DNA of 17,801 nt, taken from contig CAYOIP010000023.1 in the NCBI GenBank assembly GCA_964404065.1, forward strand, positions 1-17,801, read 5' to 3'. Shown one piece after another: positions 16,773 through 17,801 of this stretch. The translations under genes and the position numbers were made by a program. Source of the DNA: UBA7396 sp964404065 (lineage in GTDB: Bacteria; Patescibacteriota; Gracilibacteria; BD1-5; UBA6164). The notes beneath the pieces were generated by a model. It saw only the letters and a program-made list of their open reading frames with translations, ran no database searches and was not told the origin of the DNA. Position 1 is the stretch's first letter, and the number at the start of each line of letters is the position of its first letter.

Positions 16773-17801
16773 TTTTTAAAAATATAGAAAATATTTTTGG
16801 ACTAAATATAACAAAAAATATTATAAATACAAACATAATTATTTTTCAAAATTTATCTAAAAAAAGTGATGAAATTCAAAACATAAATGAAAAGAAATAT
16901 AAAAAAGTTAAAACTTGCATCTTAGACATTCATAAATCTAGTAGTCTATAATGAAGATGAGTTTTATCTCAAGAAAAAGGGCTTTTTTTGTTTCTAATTC
17001 TATTTAAAATCACATAAATTGCATCAACTATGTAGATTCCAAATACAACTAAAACTGTTGCTATTTTTCCTCATGAAATAATTGCCAAACTTGCTAACAT
17101 AAACCCAAGAAACATAGTTCAACTATCTCACATAAGAAATTTTTCTCTAACATTGAAAAACCAAAAAGGAATTATAATTCAGATTAAGATTATAGACAGA
17201 CTCATAATAAATTTTGCATTTTCTATTCATCAAGAATAATTATCCGTTAAATAAAGTTTTACTCATAAAAGAAAAATTATTAAAAATGATATTATAGACA
17301 ACCCGGCAGTATTTCCAACTATTCAATCGGTCCAATTTAGCGAATTAAAAATAAAAACATACCAAATTATGGTAAATACAAGGGAAATAATATAAATTTT
17401 ATAATTTAATATTTCTATAAAAAATTTATCTAAATCTATAACTCAGCCAAAAATATTGCTTATATAACCAACTTTTATTGAAGTTATTCATATAATAGAT
17501 GCAATAACTATCTGAATAAAAAGTCTTAATTTTGGGCTTAAAAAGAAAAAATCATCTATAAAACTCACAAAAGTTATCAAAAATCAGAAAATCCAAATAA
17601 GATAAAGTTTTGCATTATGTGGAACTAAAAAGAAAGTTAATACAAAGAATAAAAATACAAAAATAACTCCCATACTATGTGGAATTGGAGATCTATCATG
17701 TCCATATTTCTTTGGATTGTCTAGAATGTTTAATTTTATAAAAAGTTTTTTTGTGAGCAAAATCACAAAAAAAGATAAAATTATTGAAACTAGAAATGTG
17801 A
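16759..17801 (-). CDS. WecA/TagO/MraY-family polyprenyl-phosphate sugar-phosphate transferase, 5' end missing
   Basis: The last 346 codons of an integral membrane enzyme (about ten hydrophobic helices) that transfers a sugar-1-phosphate from a UDP-sugar to undecaprenyl phosphate, the first step of a lipid-linked glycan. Visible motifs in order: DNPKKYGHDRSPIPHSMG near the start, VSFIDDFFFLSPKLRL (metal-binding DD), NSLNWTDGIVGNTAGLS, GDSGTMFLGF, and KTHLHYRLLDLG. The last motif resembles the WecA/TagO H-x-H-x-R-L pattern more than MraY, so wall teichoic acid, O-antigen-like or capsule glycan is more likely than peptidoglycan, though this is a tentative call. The beginning lies beyond the right edge. 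Its stop overlaps the pilin start, placing it at the head of the visible cluster. Confidence 0.88.

Overview
The window is very AT-rich bacterial DNA that reads only with UGA as glycine (genetic code 25). This points to a Candidate Phyla Radiation bacterium of the Absconditabacteria (SR1) or Gracilibacteria (BD1-5/GN02) type. The evidence is internal: in-frame UGA falls exactly on invariant glycines, including the P-loop of the ATPase at 6998-8203 (three of three glycines), the DEAD-like helicase P-loop, the NAD kinase GGDGT motif, the exonuclease motif DLETTG and the prepilin cleavage glycine. UGG is used for tryptophan. Under the standard code almost every gene here shatters, and many antisense open frames appear that are not real.

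Layout, left to right. A fragment of an unknown gene (1-72, -) is followed by a large exonuclease-helicase of the DinG type (176-2866, -). Divergent from it is a small helical protein (3003-3224, +). Next come a possible 28-residue ORF with the best Shine-Dalgarno in the window (3291-3377, +), an RsuA/RluB pseudouridine synthase (3351-4058, -) and an Lgt-like membrane protein that has lost the usual catalytic residues (4063-4848, -). An intergenic region with a terminator and a long imperfect palindrome precedes RNase Y (5079-6667, -), which carries a 100-N assembly gap in its coiled coil. Two plus-strand genes follow: an AAA_14/DUF4143-type ATPase (6998-8203) and an unusual protein combining an uncharacterised N-terminal region, a transglutaminase-like Cys-His-Asp core and TPR repeats (8266-9837). 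They meet elongation factor G (9882-12023, -) at a strong bidirectional terminator.

The right third is one compact minus-strand gene cluster, transcribed from the right edge towards 12115: a WecA/TagO/MraY-family sugar-phosphate transferase, a type IV pilin-like protein, fmt, an ABC-2 type permease, prmC, an unknown 219-residue protein and nadK. Junctions are overlaps or gaps of a few bases, except before nadK, where a palindromic element sits. The cluster mixes translation (fmt, prmC), cofactor supply (nadK), envelope lipid-linked glycan synthesis and surface pili.

The most notable structure is a set of GC-rich palindromic or repeat elements in this AT-rich DNA. Three sit in frame inside genes (dinG linker, prmC loop, fmt Rossmann domain) and add about 12-33 residues without breaking the frame; one lies between genes. 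They behave like the protein-coding palindromic elements known from Rickettsia. Other points of interest are the short PrmC without its usual N-terminal domain, the Lgt-like protein without catalytic residues, the transglutaminase-TPR protein, and the RNase Y gap, whose two edges share a 13-base overlap that restores the reading frame.
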